The notes beneath the pieces were generated by a model. That model was not told the origin of the DNA, made no database searches, and saw only the letters and a list, made by a program, of their open reading frames with translations. From assembly GCF_003226535.1 (NCBI RefSeq), contig NZ_QKOB01000003.1:248001-312000 (forward strand): 64,000 nucleotides of DNA, read 5' to 3'. The translations under genes and the position numbers were made by a program. Positions 8,454-17,809 of this stretch are shown here, piece after piece (position 1 is the stretch's first letter; each line of letters starts with the position of its first letter). The stretch comes from Meiothermus sp. Pnk-1. Its GTDB lineage: Bacteria > Deinococcota > Deinococci > Deinococcales > Thermaceae.

Positions 8454-9503
8454 ATGGATTTCAAAGACCGCTTCGGCACCCCCCCGGAGGCCAGCGCCCA
8501 GGCCCCGGGCCGGGTCAACCTGCTGGGTGAACACACCGACTATAACGACGGCTTCGTCCTCCCTACCCCGCTGCCCTACTTCACCTATGTCGAGGTGGGA
8601 GCGCTCGAGGGCCGTATCGAAGGCTACGCCGAGAACTTCGGCGAAACTCGTTCTCGCTCCCTGGAGGAGGGCAGACAAGGAGACTGGCTCGACTACCTGG
8701 CGGGGTGCGTCTGGGTGCTGCATAAGGCAGGCCACCGGATCCCCGGTGGGCGCTTCTACGTGCGCAGCGAAGTACCGATGGGGGCTGGTCTTTCCAGCTC
8801 GGCCGCGCTCGAGGTCGCCACCCTGCGGGCTCTCCGGGCGCTGTATCGGCTTCCCCTCGACGACAAGCAGATCGCCCGGCTAGCCCAACAGGCCGAAGCC
8901 GAATACGTGGGGGTACGGGTAGGGATCATGGACCAGATGGCGAGTTCGCTGGGCCAGCCGGGAGAGGCGTTATTCCTGGATACCCGCACCCTCGCCCACC
9001 AATTGGTGCCGCTCCCCAGGGGGTACAAAGTGGCGGTGGTGGACTCCGCCGTACCCCGCCGCCTGGCCGAGGCCGGGTACAACGAACGTCGCTCCCAGTG
9101 CGAGGAGGCTGCCCGCCTCTTAGGGGTGAAAGCCCTGCGCGATGTGGGGCTGGACCGGATGGACCAAATCGAGGCCCTGCCCCCCCCGCTCGACCGTCGC
9201 GCCCGCCATGTCGTTACCGAGAACACCCGGGTGCTCGAGGGGGTCAGAGCGCTCGAGCAGGGAGACATCGAACGCTTGGGCGAACTTATGCTGGCCTCGC
9301 ACCGTTCGCTGCGCGATGATTATGAAGTCTCGATTCCCGAGCTTGACCAGCTGGTAGAGCTGGCTATGCAAAACGGTGCCGTTGGGGCGCGGCTCACTGG
9401 GGCAGGTTTCGGTGGGGCCATCGTCGCCCTGGTGCCGGAGCAAGAATACGAGCGCTTCAAAGCCGGGGTGACCCGTGGCTATCCCCAAGCCCGCTTTGTT
9501 TAG
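8454..9503 (+). CDS. galK: Galactokinase
   Basis: The 349-residue GHMP kinase phosphorylates galactose at C1 with ATP. The galactokinase signature [15 protein letters not shown] spans about residues 23-37. The ATP-binding GHMP loop [14 protein letters not shown] is at about 106-119, and the C-terminal motif [16 protein letters not shown] is intact. The invariant Asp in VGIMDQMAS is the expected catalytic base. It is the last gene of the galactoside operon and converges with hslO, overlapping its stop codon region by a few bases. Confidence 0.96.
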   Translation: MDFKDRFGTPPEASAQAPGRVNLLGEHTDYNDGFVLPTPLPYFTYVEVGALEGRIEGYAENFGETRSRSLEEGRQGDWLDYLAGCVWVLHKAGHRIPGGRFYVRSEVPMGAGLSSSAALEVATLRALRALYRLPLDDKQIARLAQQAEAEYVGVRVGIMDQMASSLGQPGEALFLDTRTLAHQLVPLPRGYKVAVVDSAVPRRLAEAGYNERRSQCEEAARLLGVKALRDVGLDRMDQIEALPPPLDRRARHVVTENTRVLEGVRALEQGDIERLGELMLASHRSLRDDYEVSIPELDQLVELAMQNGAVGARLTGAGFGGAIVALVPEQEYERFKAGVTRGYPQARFV

Positions 9504-10534
9504 GCCCGGGGGCCCTCGTCCCGCCGAACCCTCCGGCCACAGGTACAGGTTTCACCGTCGTGGTGCACCTCGAGGCCCGCAGCGGTCTGGAAGTACCACA
9601 GCGTTCCGCAGTCTGGACAGCGCACCTCACCGCCGGTAGAGGGCTCGGCCAACGAACGGATTTCCTCGGGGGTGATCCAGTAGCGCTGGTTGCACCAATG
9701 ACACACCGCCTCCGCCCCGCCGTCCTTGGTGATCATCTCTTCGCGCTCGCCGCGATCAAAAAAGATCAGCGCCTCGCGAGCTTTCTGTTGGCTACAGGTA
9801 CACCGAAATTGGAGCGGGATGTAGTTGCCCTCAAAGCCCAACGCCCTCAGGTCGGTACGGGTGTAGTCTAGCCCCTTGAGCAGGATTTCCACGGTACGCT
9901 CCATGCCGTGCTCAGCCAAAAGCGGGGTGATCCCGCCCAGCCGTCTCAGGTTGGCCTCGAGCGCGTCGATTACTGCCTGCGAAGCTTCCGGCATCACCTG
10001 GACGATCACTCCACCCGCCACCTGCACGCGGCCATCCCCGTGTACCCGTACCCCTAAGAGCACCGCCGAGGGCACCTGTTCGGACTGCCAGAGATAGTGC
10101 GCTAGGTCTTCGGCGATCTCACCGGAGACGAGCTCGGTGGCGGAGTCGTAGATTTCGCCGTTGGACAGGGCTCGGCTTACCCGCAGCTGCCCCTTCCCGA
10201 CCAGGGCACCCACGTTGAGCTTGCCGTCGCGGCGTAGAGGAAGCTCAGCCCGAGGGTTTTTGGCGTAGGCCCGCACCGTACCATCCGGCCCAGCGTCCAC
10301 GATCAACCCCCCCAGCGGTCCGTCCCCATCGAAGCGCAGGTCCACCCGCTCGCGCGGGGTCTTGGAAAGCAGAAAAGCCAGCAACAACCCGCCCGTCATC
10401 GCACGGCCCAGCGCGGCGGTGGCGGTAGCGGAAAGGCCATGGCGCTGCCGGGCCTCTTCGGTAATATCGGTGGTGTCGGCGGCCAGGACGCGCAAACTTC
10501 CCGCTGCGGCAAGGCCGTGAATCAACCGTCCCAT
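9500..10534 (-). CDS. hslO: Hsp33 redox-regulated chaperone with an extra C-terminal cysteine cluster
   Basis: A 344-residue Hsp33, a chaperone activated by oxidation when its zinc-bound cysteines form disulfides. The N-terminal chaperone core ends at about residue 235. The canonical redox switch is present as CTC at 245-247 and CHWC at 278-281. The protein continues about 50 residues past the usual end (families are commonly near 290) and carries a second set: CPDC at 306-309 and CTC at 330-332. Together with [17 protein letters not shown] this looks like an added zinc ribbon. The -10 box TACAAT lies 10 bases before the ATG. Confidence 0.93.
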   Translation of the reverse strand: MGRLIHGLAAAGSLRVLAADTTDITEEARQRHGLSATATAALGRAMTGGLLLAFLLSKTPRERVDLRFDGDGPLGGLIVDAGPDGTVRAYAKNPRAELPLRRDGKLNVGALVGKGQLRVSRALSNGEIYDSATELVSGEIAEDLAHYLWQSEQVPSAVLLGVRVHGDGRVQVAGGVIVQVMPEASQAVIDALEANLRRLGGITPLLAEHGMERTVEILLKGLDYTRTDLRALGFEGNYIPLQFRCTCSQQKAREALIFFDRGEREEMITKDGGAEAVCHWCNQRYWITPEEIRSLAEPSTGGEVRCPDCGTLWYFQTAAGLEVHHDGETCTCGRRVRRDEGPRA

Positions 10535-10544
10535 TACTTAATCG

Positions 10545-10550
10545 ATTGTA
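10545..10550 (-). promoter_or_regulatory. -10 box of hslO
   Basis: On the minus strand TACAAT is followed by 10 bases and the hslO ATG, with no Shine-Dalgarno sequence, so the leader is absent or very short. Confidence 0.4.
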
Positions 10551-10672
10551 GTCAGAAGCGGAGGGAGAATGGGGTACCAAGGCAGGATTAGGGGCCCCGT
10601 AGGGTACGCCCGGATAGCTATCGGTTATTTAGATACCTCACCCTGCACAATTCCAATTGTCAGACCTCCATC

Positions 10673-10689
10673 TCAAGCTTTAGGCTTGA
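10673..10689. promoter_or_regulatory. Inverted repeat in the hslO-gabT spacer
   Basis: TCAAGC (10673-10678) and GCTTGA (10684-10689) form a perfect 6-bp inverted repeat with a 5-base centre. It lies in the 229-bp divergent spacer, about 75 bases before the gabT start, and may be an operator or a small hairpin in the gabT leader. Nothing else in the spacer was recognised with confidence. Confidence 0.3.
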
Positions 10690-10763
10690 AGCGTTCTTCT
10701 GTAGGTATCGGTTAGGGGGTAGCCGTAAACGCTATTTCCAACGTTGCCGCGGAAAGGGGAGCC

Positions 10764-12056
10764 ATGCCAACCACCGAATCGCGCAATCAGGCCTTGTTGG
10801 AGTTGCGACAAAAGGTCGTCCCACGCGGGGTCTCCCAGGTCCACCCTGTCGTGGCGGAGCGGGCGCTAGGAGGAAAAATCTGGGACGTGGACGGGCGGGA
10901 ATATCTGGACTGGATCGGTGGGATCGGGGTGCTGAACGTGGGGCACAACCACCCGCGGGTGGTGGCGGCGGTCAAGGCCCAGCTCGAGCGCTTCAGCCAC
11001 ACCTGCTTTCAGGTCACGGCCTACGAGGGCTATATCCGGCTGGCGGAAAAACTCTGCCAAAGCGCCCCCGGTGATGCCGAGAAAAAAGCCTTTTTCGTGA
11101 CCACCGGGGCCGAGGCCACCGAGAACGCCATCAAAATCGCCCGAGCCTACACGGGGCGACCTGCGGTAATCGCCTTCCGGCACAGCTTCCACGGGCGCAC
11201 CCTGATGGGCCTGACCCTCACCGGCAAATCCCAGCCCTATCGCCAGAACTTCGGCCCCTTCGCCCCCGAGGTCTACCATGCGCCTTATCCTTACGAATAC
11301 CGAGGAGTAGATACCCAAACCGCCCTCGAGGCGCTGCAAGAACTCTTCGACACCGAGGTCTCGCCGGAGCGGGTAGCAGCCCTCATCATCGAGCCGCAGC
11401 TAGGCGAGGGGGGCTTCGTCCCCGCCCCAGCGGCGTTTTTGCGCTCGCTGCGGGCCCTCACCCAACAACACGGCATCGTCTTGATCGACGACGAGATCCA
11501 AAGCGGCATCGGGCGCACCGGCAAGTTCTGGGCCATCGAGCACGCGGGGGTCGAACCCGACCTGATCACCTTCGCCAAGAGCATCGGCGGGGGGCTGCCC
11601 ATCGCCGGGGTGCTGGGCAAGGCCGAGATCATGGACGCGCCCCTGCCCGGCGGGCTGGGCGGCACTTTCGCCGGGAACCCCTTAGCCTGCGCGGCGGGGC
11701 TGGCGGTGCTCGAGGTCTTCGAGGAGGAGCAGCTCCTGGAGCGGGGCCAGCGGCTGGGCGAGATCCTGCACGAGGGCTTCGGCAAACTTCAACGCCGCTT
11801 CCCTCAGATCGGCGACGTGCGCGGCCTGGGGCCGATGGTCGCCATGGAGCTCGTCAAGGACCGCCAAAGCAAAGCCCCCGACCCCGCCCTCACCACCCGG
11901 GTCTTCGATGCGGCCCGCGAGCGCGGACTGCTCCTGATGAAGGCTGGGATGTACTCCAACGTGATCCGCTGTCTGGTCCCGCTGGTGGTGAGCGAGGCCG
12001 AGGTGCGCAAGGGTCTGGAGATCCTCGAGCACAGCCTCGAGGCGGCGACCGCATGA
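10764..12056 (+). CDS. gabT: Class III aminotransferase, 4-aminobutyrate type (first copy)
   Basis: A 430-residue PLP enzyme expected to move the amino group of GABA (or a related omega-amino acid) to 2-oxoglutarate, giving succinic semialdehyde. The PLP lysine is K272 in ITFAKSIGGGLPI. Other class III marks are VTTGAEATENAIKIARAYTGR, HSFHGRT, and IIEPQLGEGGFVPAP followed by DDEIQSGIGRTGKF. GAAAGGGGAGCC precedes the ATG. It starts a plus-strand run with potABCD and a second gabT. 5-Aminovalerate or putrescine is an alternative substrate that sequence alone cannot exclude. Confidence 0.85.
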   Translation: MPTTESRNQALLELRQKVVPRGVSQVHPVVAERALGGKIWDVDGREYLDWIGGIGVLNVGHNHPRVVAAVKAQLERFSHTCFQVTAYEGYIRLAEKLCQSAPGDAEKKAFFVTTGAEATENAIKIARAYTGRPAVIAFRHSFHGRTLMGLTLTGKSQPYRQNFGPFAPEVYHAPYPYEYRGVDTQTALEALQELFDTEVSPERVAALIIEPQLGEGGFVPAPAAFLRSLRALTQQHGIVLIDDEIQSGIGRTGKFWAIEHAGVEPDLITFAKSIGGGLPIAGVLGKAEIMDAPLPGGLGGTFAGNPLACAAGLAVLEVFEEEQLLERGQRLGEILHEGFGKLQRRFPQIGDVRGLGPMVAMELVKDRQSKAPDPALTTRVFDAARERGLLLMKAGMYSNVIRCLVPLVVSEAEVRKGLEILEHSLEAATA

Positions 12057-12111
12057 GGTTGCGGTTGCCACAAGCCGCCAGCCGTGGATGCGGTGATAAG
12101 GAGCTAATCTA

Positions 12112-13179
12112 ATGGCTGTGTCTATACCCGCGAACCTCCAGGATCAGGCGGCCACCGGGAGCTTATCGGTGCGGGAGGTGGTCAAGCGCTTCGGGGAAGT
12201 GGCCGCGCTGCGTGGGGTGAGCCTGGAGATCCAAAAGGGTGAGTTCTTCACCCTGCTGGGGCCTTCCGGGTGCGGCAAGACCACCCTGCTCAGGATCATC
12301 GCGGGTTTTGAGCTGCCTGACGAAGGAAAGGTCTGGCTGAACGGGGCAGAGATCTCCGCCTGGCCGGCCAACCGCCGCCCCATCAACACAGTTTTTCAGA
12401 GCTACGCCCTGTTCCCCCATCTCAACGTCTTCGAGAACGTGGCCTTCGGCCTCAAGAGCCGCCGTTTCCCCAAGGCCGAGGTCGAGCGGCGGGTGGAGTA
12501 CGCCTTGGGGCTATTGCAGATCGAAGCGTTGGCCAACCGTTACCCGCATCAACTCTCCGGCGGCCAGAAGCAGCGGGTGGCCATGGCCCGGGCCTTGGTC
12601 AACGAACCCGAGGTGCTGCTGTTGGACGAGCCGATGAGCGCCCTCGACGCCAAGCTGCGCGCCGAGGTGCAGGTGGGCTTGCGCCGCCTGCAGCGTTCGC
12701 TGGGTACCACCTTCATCCTGGTCACCCACGACCAAGACGAGGCCATGACGGTCTCCGACCGCGTCGCGGTGATGCGCGAGGGGCAGGTGGTGCAAGTGGG
12801 AAGCCCCGAGGAAGTCTACGCCGAGCCCAAAACCCGCTTCGTGGCCGAGTTTTTAGGAACCGCCAACCTGATCCCGGCCAAGAAGAGCGGCAGCGGGGCG
12901 GAAACCCCTTTGGGACCCCTCCAGGTAGCGCGCCCGCTGCCCTGGAGCGAGGGAACTTTGGCCATCCGCCCCGAGCGAGTGCAGATCTGCCCCACCCCGC
13001 CGCCCCTCAACGGGGTGGCGGCGCGGGTGCGCGACGTAGTCTACCGGGGGTCGCACCAAGAGGTCTGGCTCGAGCCCGGGAACTTACGGGTGCGCACCGC
13101 GCCTTACCCTCCGCTCTCCCCTGGCCAAGAGGTATGGGCCGGACTGCCACCCGAGGGGCTGGTGGTACTGGATGATTGA
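12112..13179 (+). CDS. potA: Spermidine/putrescine ABC transporter ATP-binding protein
   Basis: The 355-residue ATPase energises polyamine import. It has Walker [10 protein letters not shown] (about 44-52), the Q-loop in [13 protein letters not shown], signature LSGGQKQR, Walker [13 protein letters not shown] and the H-loop VTHDQDEA. From about residue 240 it has a TOBE domain with [11 protein letters not shown], typical of the PotA/MalK group. Upstream spacing is 55 bp with AAGGAGC before the ATG. Two permeases and a PotD-like binding protein follow on the same strand. Confidence 0.92.
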   Translation: MAVSIPANLQDQAATGSLSVREVVKRFGEVAALRGVSLEIQKGEFFTLLGPSGCGKTTLLRIIAGFELPDEGKVWLNGAEISAWPANRRPINTVFQSYALFPHLNVFENVAFGLKSRRFPKAEVERRVEYALGLLQIEALANRYPHQLSGGQKQRVAMARALVNEPEVLLLDEPMSALDAKLRAEVQVGLRRLQRSLGTTFILVTHDQDEAMTVSDRVAVMREGQVVQVGSPEEVYAEPKTRFVAEFLGTANLIPAKKSGSGAETPLGPLQVARPLPWSEGTLAIRPERVQICPTPPPLNGVAARVRDVVYRGSHQEVWLEPGNLRVRTAPYPPLSPGQEVWAGLPPEGLVVLDD

Positions 13180-13182
13180 GGC

Positions 13183-13211
13183 TAAACGCAAGACGCAAAC
13201 CGCAAAGCGCC
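13183..13211 (+). repeat. Heptad repeat after potA
   Basis: Four degenerate 7-bp units (TAAACGC/AAGACGC/AAACCGC/AAAGCGC) start immediately after the potA stop codon and fill part of the potA-potB spacer. Confidence 0.65.
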
Positions 13212-13257
13212 TGGGAAGCGGCTGCGCTTTACATCCAGCACCTTGTCGGAGGTATGC

Positions 13258-14163
13258 ATGAACCGCCTTCTGGTCTGGTACGGCGAACTCGGCACGGCGG
13301 GCTCGATTCTCCGGCGGGGGTTGATGTTCCTGCTGCCGGCTTTGCTGTGGTTGCTGGTTTTCCTGATCCTGCCGGGCCTAGCCCTGGTAGCGGTGGCCTT
13401 TGCCGAGCGGGGGAGTTTCGGGGAGATCCTCTGGAACTTCAGCCTGGAAAACCTCTCTAGGCTCCTCGGCTACGGCATCTTTGGCTGGAGCCCGGACAAC
13501 CTGATCATCCTGGCCCGCACCGTCTGGGTGGCCTTCATAACCACCCTGATCTCGGTACTGCTGGCCTACCCGCTGGCCTTCTTCATCGCCAGCCGCAAGC
13601 TCCACCAGCGCTACGTGTGGCTGGCGTTGGTCATCATCCCTTTCTGGACCAACCTGGTCATCCGCACCTACGCCTGGCAGCTCCTGTTCGCCCCGCAGCT
13701 GCCCTTCGCCCAAATCGCCGCCGCCCTCCACCTGATCGAGCCAGGGACCGCGCTCAATCCCAGCTCCTTCGCGGTGTACGTGGGCATGGTCTCGGCCTTC
13801 CTGCCCTTTGTGGTGCTTCCCTTGTACTCCTCGGTCGAGCGGTTGGACTGGAGTTTGGTGGAAGCCGCCCAGGACCTTTACGGCAGCCGCAGCCGGGTGT
13901 TCTTCCAGGCCATCCTGCCGCAAACCCTGCCGGGCCTCACGGTGGGGGTCATCCTCACCTTCATCCCGGCCATGGGCATGTTCGTGGTGCCCGACCTGTT
14001 GGGCGGGGCCAAGTACCTGCTGGTGGGGAACCTCATTCAGCAGCAGTTCTTTTCCAGCCGTGACTGGCCCTTCGGGGCCGCTCTCAGCCTGGGATTGGTG
14101 TTGCTGACCCTCATCGCCCTGCAAATCTACCGGCGCAGCGGAAAGGAGGTGGATCTGGTATGA
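13258..14163 (+). CDS. potB: Polyamine ABC transporter permease
   Basis: A 301-residue inner-membrane permease with about six hydrophobic helices and the coupling loop LVEAAQDLYGSRSRVFFQAILP, typical of PotB. A TTG in frame at 13243 is possible, but the ATG at 13258 is preceded at good distance by CGGAGG (13247-13252). It pairs with the next gene to form the channel. The stop lies just before a long heptad array. Confidence 0.9.
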   Translation: MNRLLVWYGELGTAGSILRRGLMFLLPALLWLLVFLILPGLALVAVAFAERGSFGEILWNFSLENLSRLLGYGIFGWSPDNLIILARTVWVAFITTLISVLLAYPLAFFIASRKLHQRYVWLALVIIPFWTNLVIRTYAWQLLFAPQLPFAQIAAALHLIEPGTALNPSSFAVYVGMVSAFLPFVVLPLYSSVERLDWSLVEAAQDLYGSRSRVFFQAILPQTLPGLTVGVILTFIPAMGMFVVPDLLGGAKYLLVGNLIQQQFFSSRDWPFGAALSLGLVLLTLIALQIYRRSGKEVDLV

Positions 14164-14255
14164 CGCTGAACGCTGAACGCAAGACGCTAAACGCGGGTTA
14201 TGCGTCGTACGTCGTACGTCCTACGCCAGACGCAAAGCGCAAGAGGCAAGACGCC
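14162..14255 (+). repeat. Heptad array between potB and potC (13 units in register)
   Basis: Thirteen consecutive 7-bp units run in perfect register from 14162 to 14252. Five are of the type GACGCTG/AACGCAA, then an AACGCGG junction and GTTATGC. Next come GTCGTAC twice with GTCCTAC, then GCCAGAC, GCAAAGC, GCAAGAG and GCAAGAC. The block order (ACGC units, GTCGTAC units, GCC units) recurs at 18466-18540. It sits between two co-directional, presumably co-transcribed genes. Confidence 0.85.
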
Positions 14256-14284
14256 TTGGCCCTCGGCACAGCCGGAGGCTCTTT

Positions 14285-15079
14285 ATGAGCCGCCTTCCCC
14301 CCGCCTTAGGCATCACCGCCGTCTTGACGCTGGCCTTTTTGTACTTGCCCATGCTGGCGGTGGCGGTGTTCTCGGTGAACACCACCCGCTACGGGCTCGA
14401 GTGGGGCGGTTTTAGCTGGAAGTGGTACGTAGGGCTCTTCCAAAACGACCAGATCCTCGAGGCCGCGCGCAACACGCTGGTGCTGGCGGTGGCCTCAACC
14501 CTGATCGCCACCGTGCTGGGCACCATGCTGGCCATCGCCCTCGAGCGCTACCCCTGGACCCGGCGGGCGCGGACCTTTCTCGACAACCTGCTCTACTTGC
14601 CGGTGGTCACCCCAGACATCATCCTGGCGGCAGCCCTGGTGGTGGCGTTCAGCTTTTTGCGGCTGATCTCCGGGATTTTCGAGCTGGGGATGGTCTCGAT
14701 GATCATCGGGCACGTCACCTTCCAGATCGCCTTCGTGGCGCTGGTGGTGCAAAGCCGCTTGCGCAGCCTGGGCCGCGACCTGGACGAGGCGGCCCGGGAC
14801 CTCTACGCCAATTACAGCTACTACCTGCGCCGGGTGCTCTTACCCCTTCTGGCCCCAGGGATCGTGGCCGGGGCCATGCTGGCCTTTACCCTCTCCCTCG
14901 ATGACTTCGTGATCAGCTTCTTCACCGCCGGGCCGACCTCGCAGACCCTCCCGCTGTTCATCTACGCCTCGGTACGGCGAGGGGTCACGCCGGAGATTCA
15001 CGCGCTCTCGACCCTCATCTTCCTGGTGACGGTGCTTTTGGTGCTCCTGTCGGAACGGCTGAGCCGCCGGGCCGCTTGA
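14285..15079 (+). CDS. potC: Polyamine ABC transporter permease
   Basis: A 264-residue permease of the PotC type with about six membrane helices. Its EAA loop reads LDEAARDLYANYSYYLRRVLLPLL, and the segment LDDFVISFFTAGPTSQTLPLFIYASVR is highly typical of PotC. The ATG follows CCGGAGG at 14271-14277. The binding-protein gene begins 23 bp downstream, so the two are probably co-translated. Confidence 0.9.
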   Translation: MSRLPPALGITAVLTLAFLYLPMLAVAVFSVNTTRYGLEWGGFSWKWYVGLFQNDQILEAARNTLVLAVASTLIATVLGTMLAIALERYPWTRRARTFLDNLLYLPVVTPDIILAAALVVAFSFLRLISGIFELGMVSMIIGHVTFQIAFVALVVQSRLRSLGRDLDEAARDLYANYSYYLRRVLLPLLAPGIVAGAMLAFTLSLDDFVISFFTAGPTSQTLPLFIYASVRRGVTPEIHALSTLIFLVTVLLVLLSERLSRRAA

Positions 15080-15102
15080 ATCCACCCTTGACGGAGGTAA
15101 CT

Positions 15103-16131
15103 GTGCAGCGAACCCTGATCCTGCTAGCCCTGGCTTTGATGTCTTTGGCCTTCGCCCAAAACAAGGAACTGCGGCTATTTATCTGGTCGGAGTACATAGA
15201 CCCCAAGCTCCTGGAGGAATTCACCCAGCAGACTGGCATCAAGGTGCGGGTAGACCTCTACGAATCCAACGAGGACATGCTGGCCAAGCTGCAAGCCGGA
15301 GGGGTGAGCCAGTACGACGTGATCGTGCCCGGCGATTACATCATCCCCACCCTGATCCAGCTCAAGCTGATCCAACCTTTCGACAAGAGCAAGCTCCCCA
15401 ACTTGAAGAACCTCGACCCCAAATTCGCCAACCCCCCGTACGACCCCGGCAACCGCTACAGCGCGGCCTACCAGTGGGGGATGTCGGGGATCATGTACCG
15501 CAAGGACCGGGTCCCAACCCCCAAAAGCTGGGGCGTGATCCTGGGGCCGGGCGGGAGCGGGCCCTTCGTGCTGATGGACTCGATCCGGGAGATGATGGGC
15601 GGCGCCTTACGCTATTTGGGGTACAGCATCAACAGCAAAGACCCCAAGCAAGTACAAGCCGCCGGTAAAGTGCTGCTCGAGGCGAAAAAGAGCAGCCGCT
15701 TCCTGGGTTTTGAAGGCGGCGTGGGGGCCAAGAACCGCCTGGTGGCGGGAACCGCGACCTACGCGGTGGTCTACAACGGCGATGCCATCAAGGCTGCCGC
15801 GGAAAACGACAAGGTGGGCTTCGTGGTGCCGCAGGAGGGCGCGGCCCTCTTTGTGGACAACCTGGCCATCCCCGCTAAAGCCCCCAACCCCGAGGCGGCC
15901 CACAAATTCATCAACTTCATCCTCGACCCCAAGATCGGGGCCCGGCTCTCCAACTTCAACCGCTACGCCACCCCCAACAAAGCCGCCCTACCCTATATCA
16001 ACCCCGCCGACCGCAAAAACCCCGCCATCTACCCCGACGCCAAGGTGATGGAGAAGCTCGAGTTCGTCCTGGACCTGGGCAAAGATACCCGCCTATACGA
16101 CGAGGTGTGGACCGCGGTCAAGAGCCGCTAG
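15103..16131 (+). CDS. potD: Polyamine ABC transporter substrate-binding protein
   Basis: A 342-residue periplasmic polyamine receptor. The GTG start at 15103 has ACGGAGG in front (15091-15097) and yields a clean signal peptide MQRTLILLALALMSLAFA; a longer TTG start at 15076 would overlap potC and bury the signal. The mature region has the PotD/PotF opening LRLFIWSEYIDPKLLEEF, plus DVIVPGDYIIPTL and YQWGMSGIMYRKD. No lipobox is present. It completes the potABC operon; putrescine versus spermidine preference cannot be told. Confidence 0.9.
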   Translation: MQRTLILLALALMSLAFAQNKELRLFIWSEYIDPKLLEEFTQQTGIKVRVDLYESNEDMLAKLQAGGVSQYDVIVPGDYIIPTLIQLKLIQPFDKSKLPNLKNLDPKFANPPYDPGNRYSAAYQWGMSGIMYRKDRVPTPKSWGVILGPGGSGPFVLMDSIREMMGGALRYLGYSINSKDPKQVQAAGKVLLEAKKSSRFLGFEGGVGAKNRLVAGTATYAVVYNGDAIKAAAENDKVGFVVPQEGAALFVDNLAIPAKAPNPEAAHKFINFILDPKIGARLSNFNRYATPNKAALPYINPADRKNPAIYPDAKVMEKLEFVLDLGKDTRLYDEVWTAVKSR

Positions 16132-16309
16132 GGGCGATATGGACGTCCAAAAGGCTTGCATTCCTCCGCCGTAAACCTTGGGGCTCACCTTGCTTGATTC
16201 CCTGTACTGATGCTCCATGGTGGATCATCCTCTGGTGAGGCCGTTCCAGAGCCAGGCCATTAGATGACCAGGCTGTGCCCACTGCTTGGCATAAAAAGAC
16301 GGAGGAAGC

Positions 16310-17662
16310 ATGCCCTACATCAACCTGAAAACCCCCATCCCTGGCCCCAAAAGCCAGGAGCTCAACGCCAGGCGCGCCGCTGCGGTGACCAGCGCCCTGG
16401 CCCAGGCCAACCCTATCGCGGTCAAGAAAGCCCACGGCTCGCTGGTGGAAGACGCCGACGGCAACACCCTGATTGACCTCGCCGGCGGCATCGGCATGAT
16501 GGCGGTGGGACACACCCCACAGGCGGTGGTGGAGGCCATCAAAGCCCAGGCCGACGAACTATTGCACATCTGCTCCATCGTGGCCAACTACGAGCCCTAT
16601 GTGGCCCTCTGCGAAGCCCTCAACCGCCTCACCCCCGGCGACTTCCCCAAGAAGACCCTGCTCAGCAGCGGCGGGGCCGAGGCGGTGGAGAACGCGGTCA
16701 AGTTCGCCCGGCGCTACACCGGGCGCTCCGGGATCCTCGTCTTCGAGGGGGCCTATCACGGGCGCAGCAACCTGACCATGGCCATGACCAGCAAGTGGGG
16801 ATTGTTCAAGAAGGGCTTCGGCCCCTTCGCCTCCGAGGTCTACCGGCTGCCCCTGCCCAACCTCTACCGCACCCCCCAGGGCATGACCCCCCAGGAGTAC
16901 GTGGAGTGGAGCTGCTGGAACCTCGAGAACGCCCTCACCGCCCACATCGACCCCAGCGCCCTGGCGGCCATCGTGATCGAGCCGGTGCTGGGAGAGGGCG
17001 GCTTCATCCCGGTGCCCCACGAGTTTTTGCGCAAGATCCGCGAGGTCTGCGACCAAACCGGCGCGGTGATGATCGCCGACGAGATCCAGTCGGGCTCGGG
17101 CCGCACCGGCAAGCTGTGGGCCATCGAGCACTCCGGCGTCGTCCCCGACCTGATCATCTCGGCCAAGAGCCTGGGCGCGGGCATGCCCATCAGCGCGGTC
17201 ACGGGCCGGGCGGAGATCCTGGACAGCCCGCACGTAGGCGGGGTGGGCAGCACCTACGGGGGCAACCCCCTGGCCTGCGTGGCGGCCTTGAAGGCCCTCG
17301 AGATCCTCCAGTCCCCCGGCTTCCTCGAGCGCGCCCAACACATCGAGCGCATCGTCCGGGAGACCTTTGAGCCCATACAGTCGGAGGTCGTGGCGCTGGG
17401 TGACGTGCGCGGGGTAGGGGCGATGATGGCCCTCGAGTTCGTCAAGGATAAAGCCAGCAAGGAGCCCTGGTCGGACTTCACTATGAACACCATCAAGGCG
17501 GCCAACCAGAACGGGGTCATCTTGATCCGGGCCGGGCTCTACACCAACTGCATCCGCTTTCTGCCCGCCCTGGACATTCCCGAAGATATGCTTCGGGAAG
17601 CCTTGGAGGTCGTGGCGAACGCTATCCGCACCACCCACCAAGCGATGGCGGCGACGGCGTGA
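16310..17662 (+). CDS. gabT: Class III aminotransferase, 4-aminobutyrate type (second copy)
   Basis: A 450-residue PLP aminotransferase, distinct from the copy at 10764. The PLP lysine is K286 in IISAKSLGAGMPI. LSSGGAEAVENAVKFARRYTGR and the DEIQSGSGRTGKLW block are those of GABA transaminases. An insertion near residues 180-205 (PNLYRTPQGMTPQEYVEWSCW) is absent from the first copy and resembles Actinobacteria/E. coli GabT-type enzymes. The 178-bp gap after potD suggests its own promoter, though none is clear; GGAGGAAGC precedes the ATG. The two copies may divide GABA and another omega-amino acid between them. Confidence 0.87.
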   Translation: MPYINLKTPIPGPKSQELNARRAAAVTSALAQANPIAVKKAHGSLVEDADGNTLIDLAGGIGMMAVGHTPQAVVEAIKAQADELLHICSIVANYEPYVALCEALNRLTPGDFPKKTLLSSGGAEAVENAVKFARRYTGRSGILVFEGAYHGRSNLTMAMTSKWGLFKKGFGPFASEVYRLPLPNLYRTPQGMTPQEYVEWSCWNLENALTAHIDPSALAAIVIEPVLGEGGFIPVPHEFLRKIREVCDQTGAVMIADEIQSGSGRTGKLWAIEHSGVVPDLIISAKSLGAGMPISAVTGRAEILDSPHVGGVGSTYGGNPLACVAALKALEILQSPGFLERAQHIERIVRETFEPIQSEVVALGDVRGVGAMMALEFVKDKASKEPWSDFTMNTIKAANQNGVILIRAGLYTNCIRFLPALDIPEDMLREALEVVANAIRTTHQAMAATA

Positions 17663-17675
17663 GGAGGCAAAATGC

Positions 17676-17700
17676 CAAACGCCAGGCGCAATACGCTGGC
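17676..17700 (+). repeat. Short heptad repeat after the second gabT
   Basis: Degenerate 7-bp units (AAACGCC, AGGCGCA, ATACGCT) lie just after the stop of the aminotransferase. Confidence 0.55.
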
Positions 17701-17809
17701 CACCCCCAACGCCGAAGCCGGAACTCCTCAACAACCCTGCGGTCTGGCCCACCGATGAACAGATGTTGGACGCAAATCAAGAGCCGCTAAAGGTTATGGT
17801 CTAGGTGCG

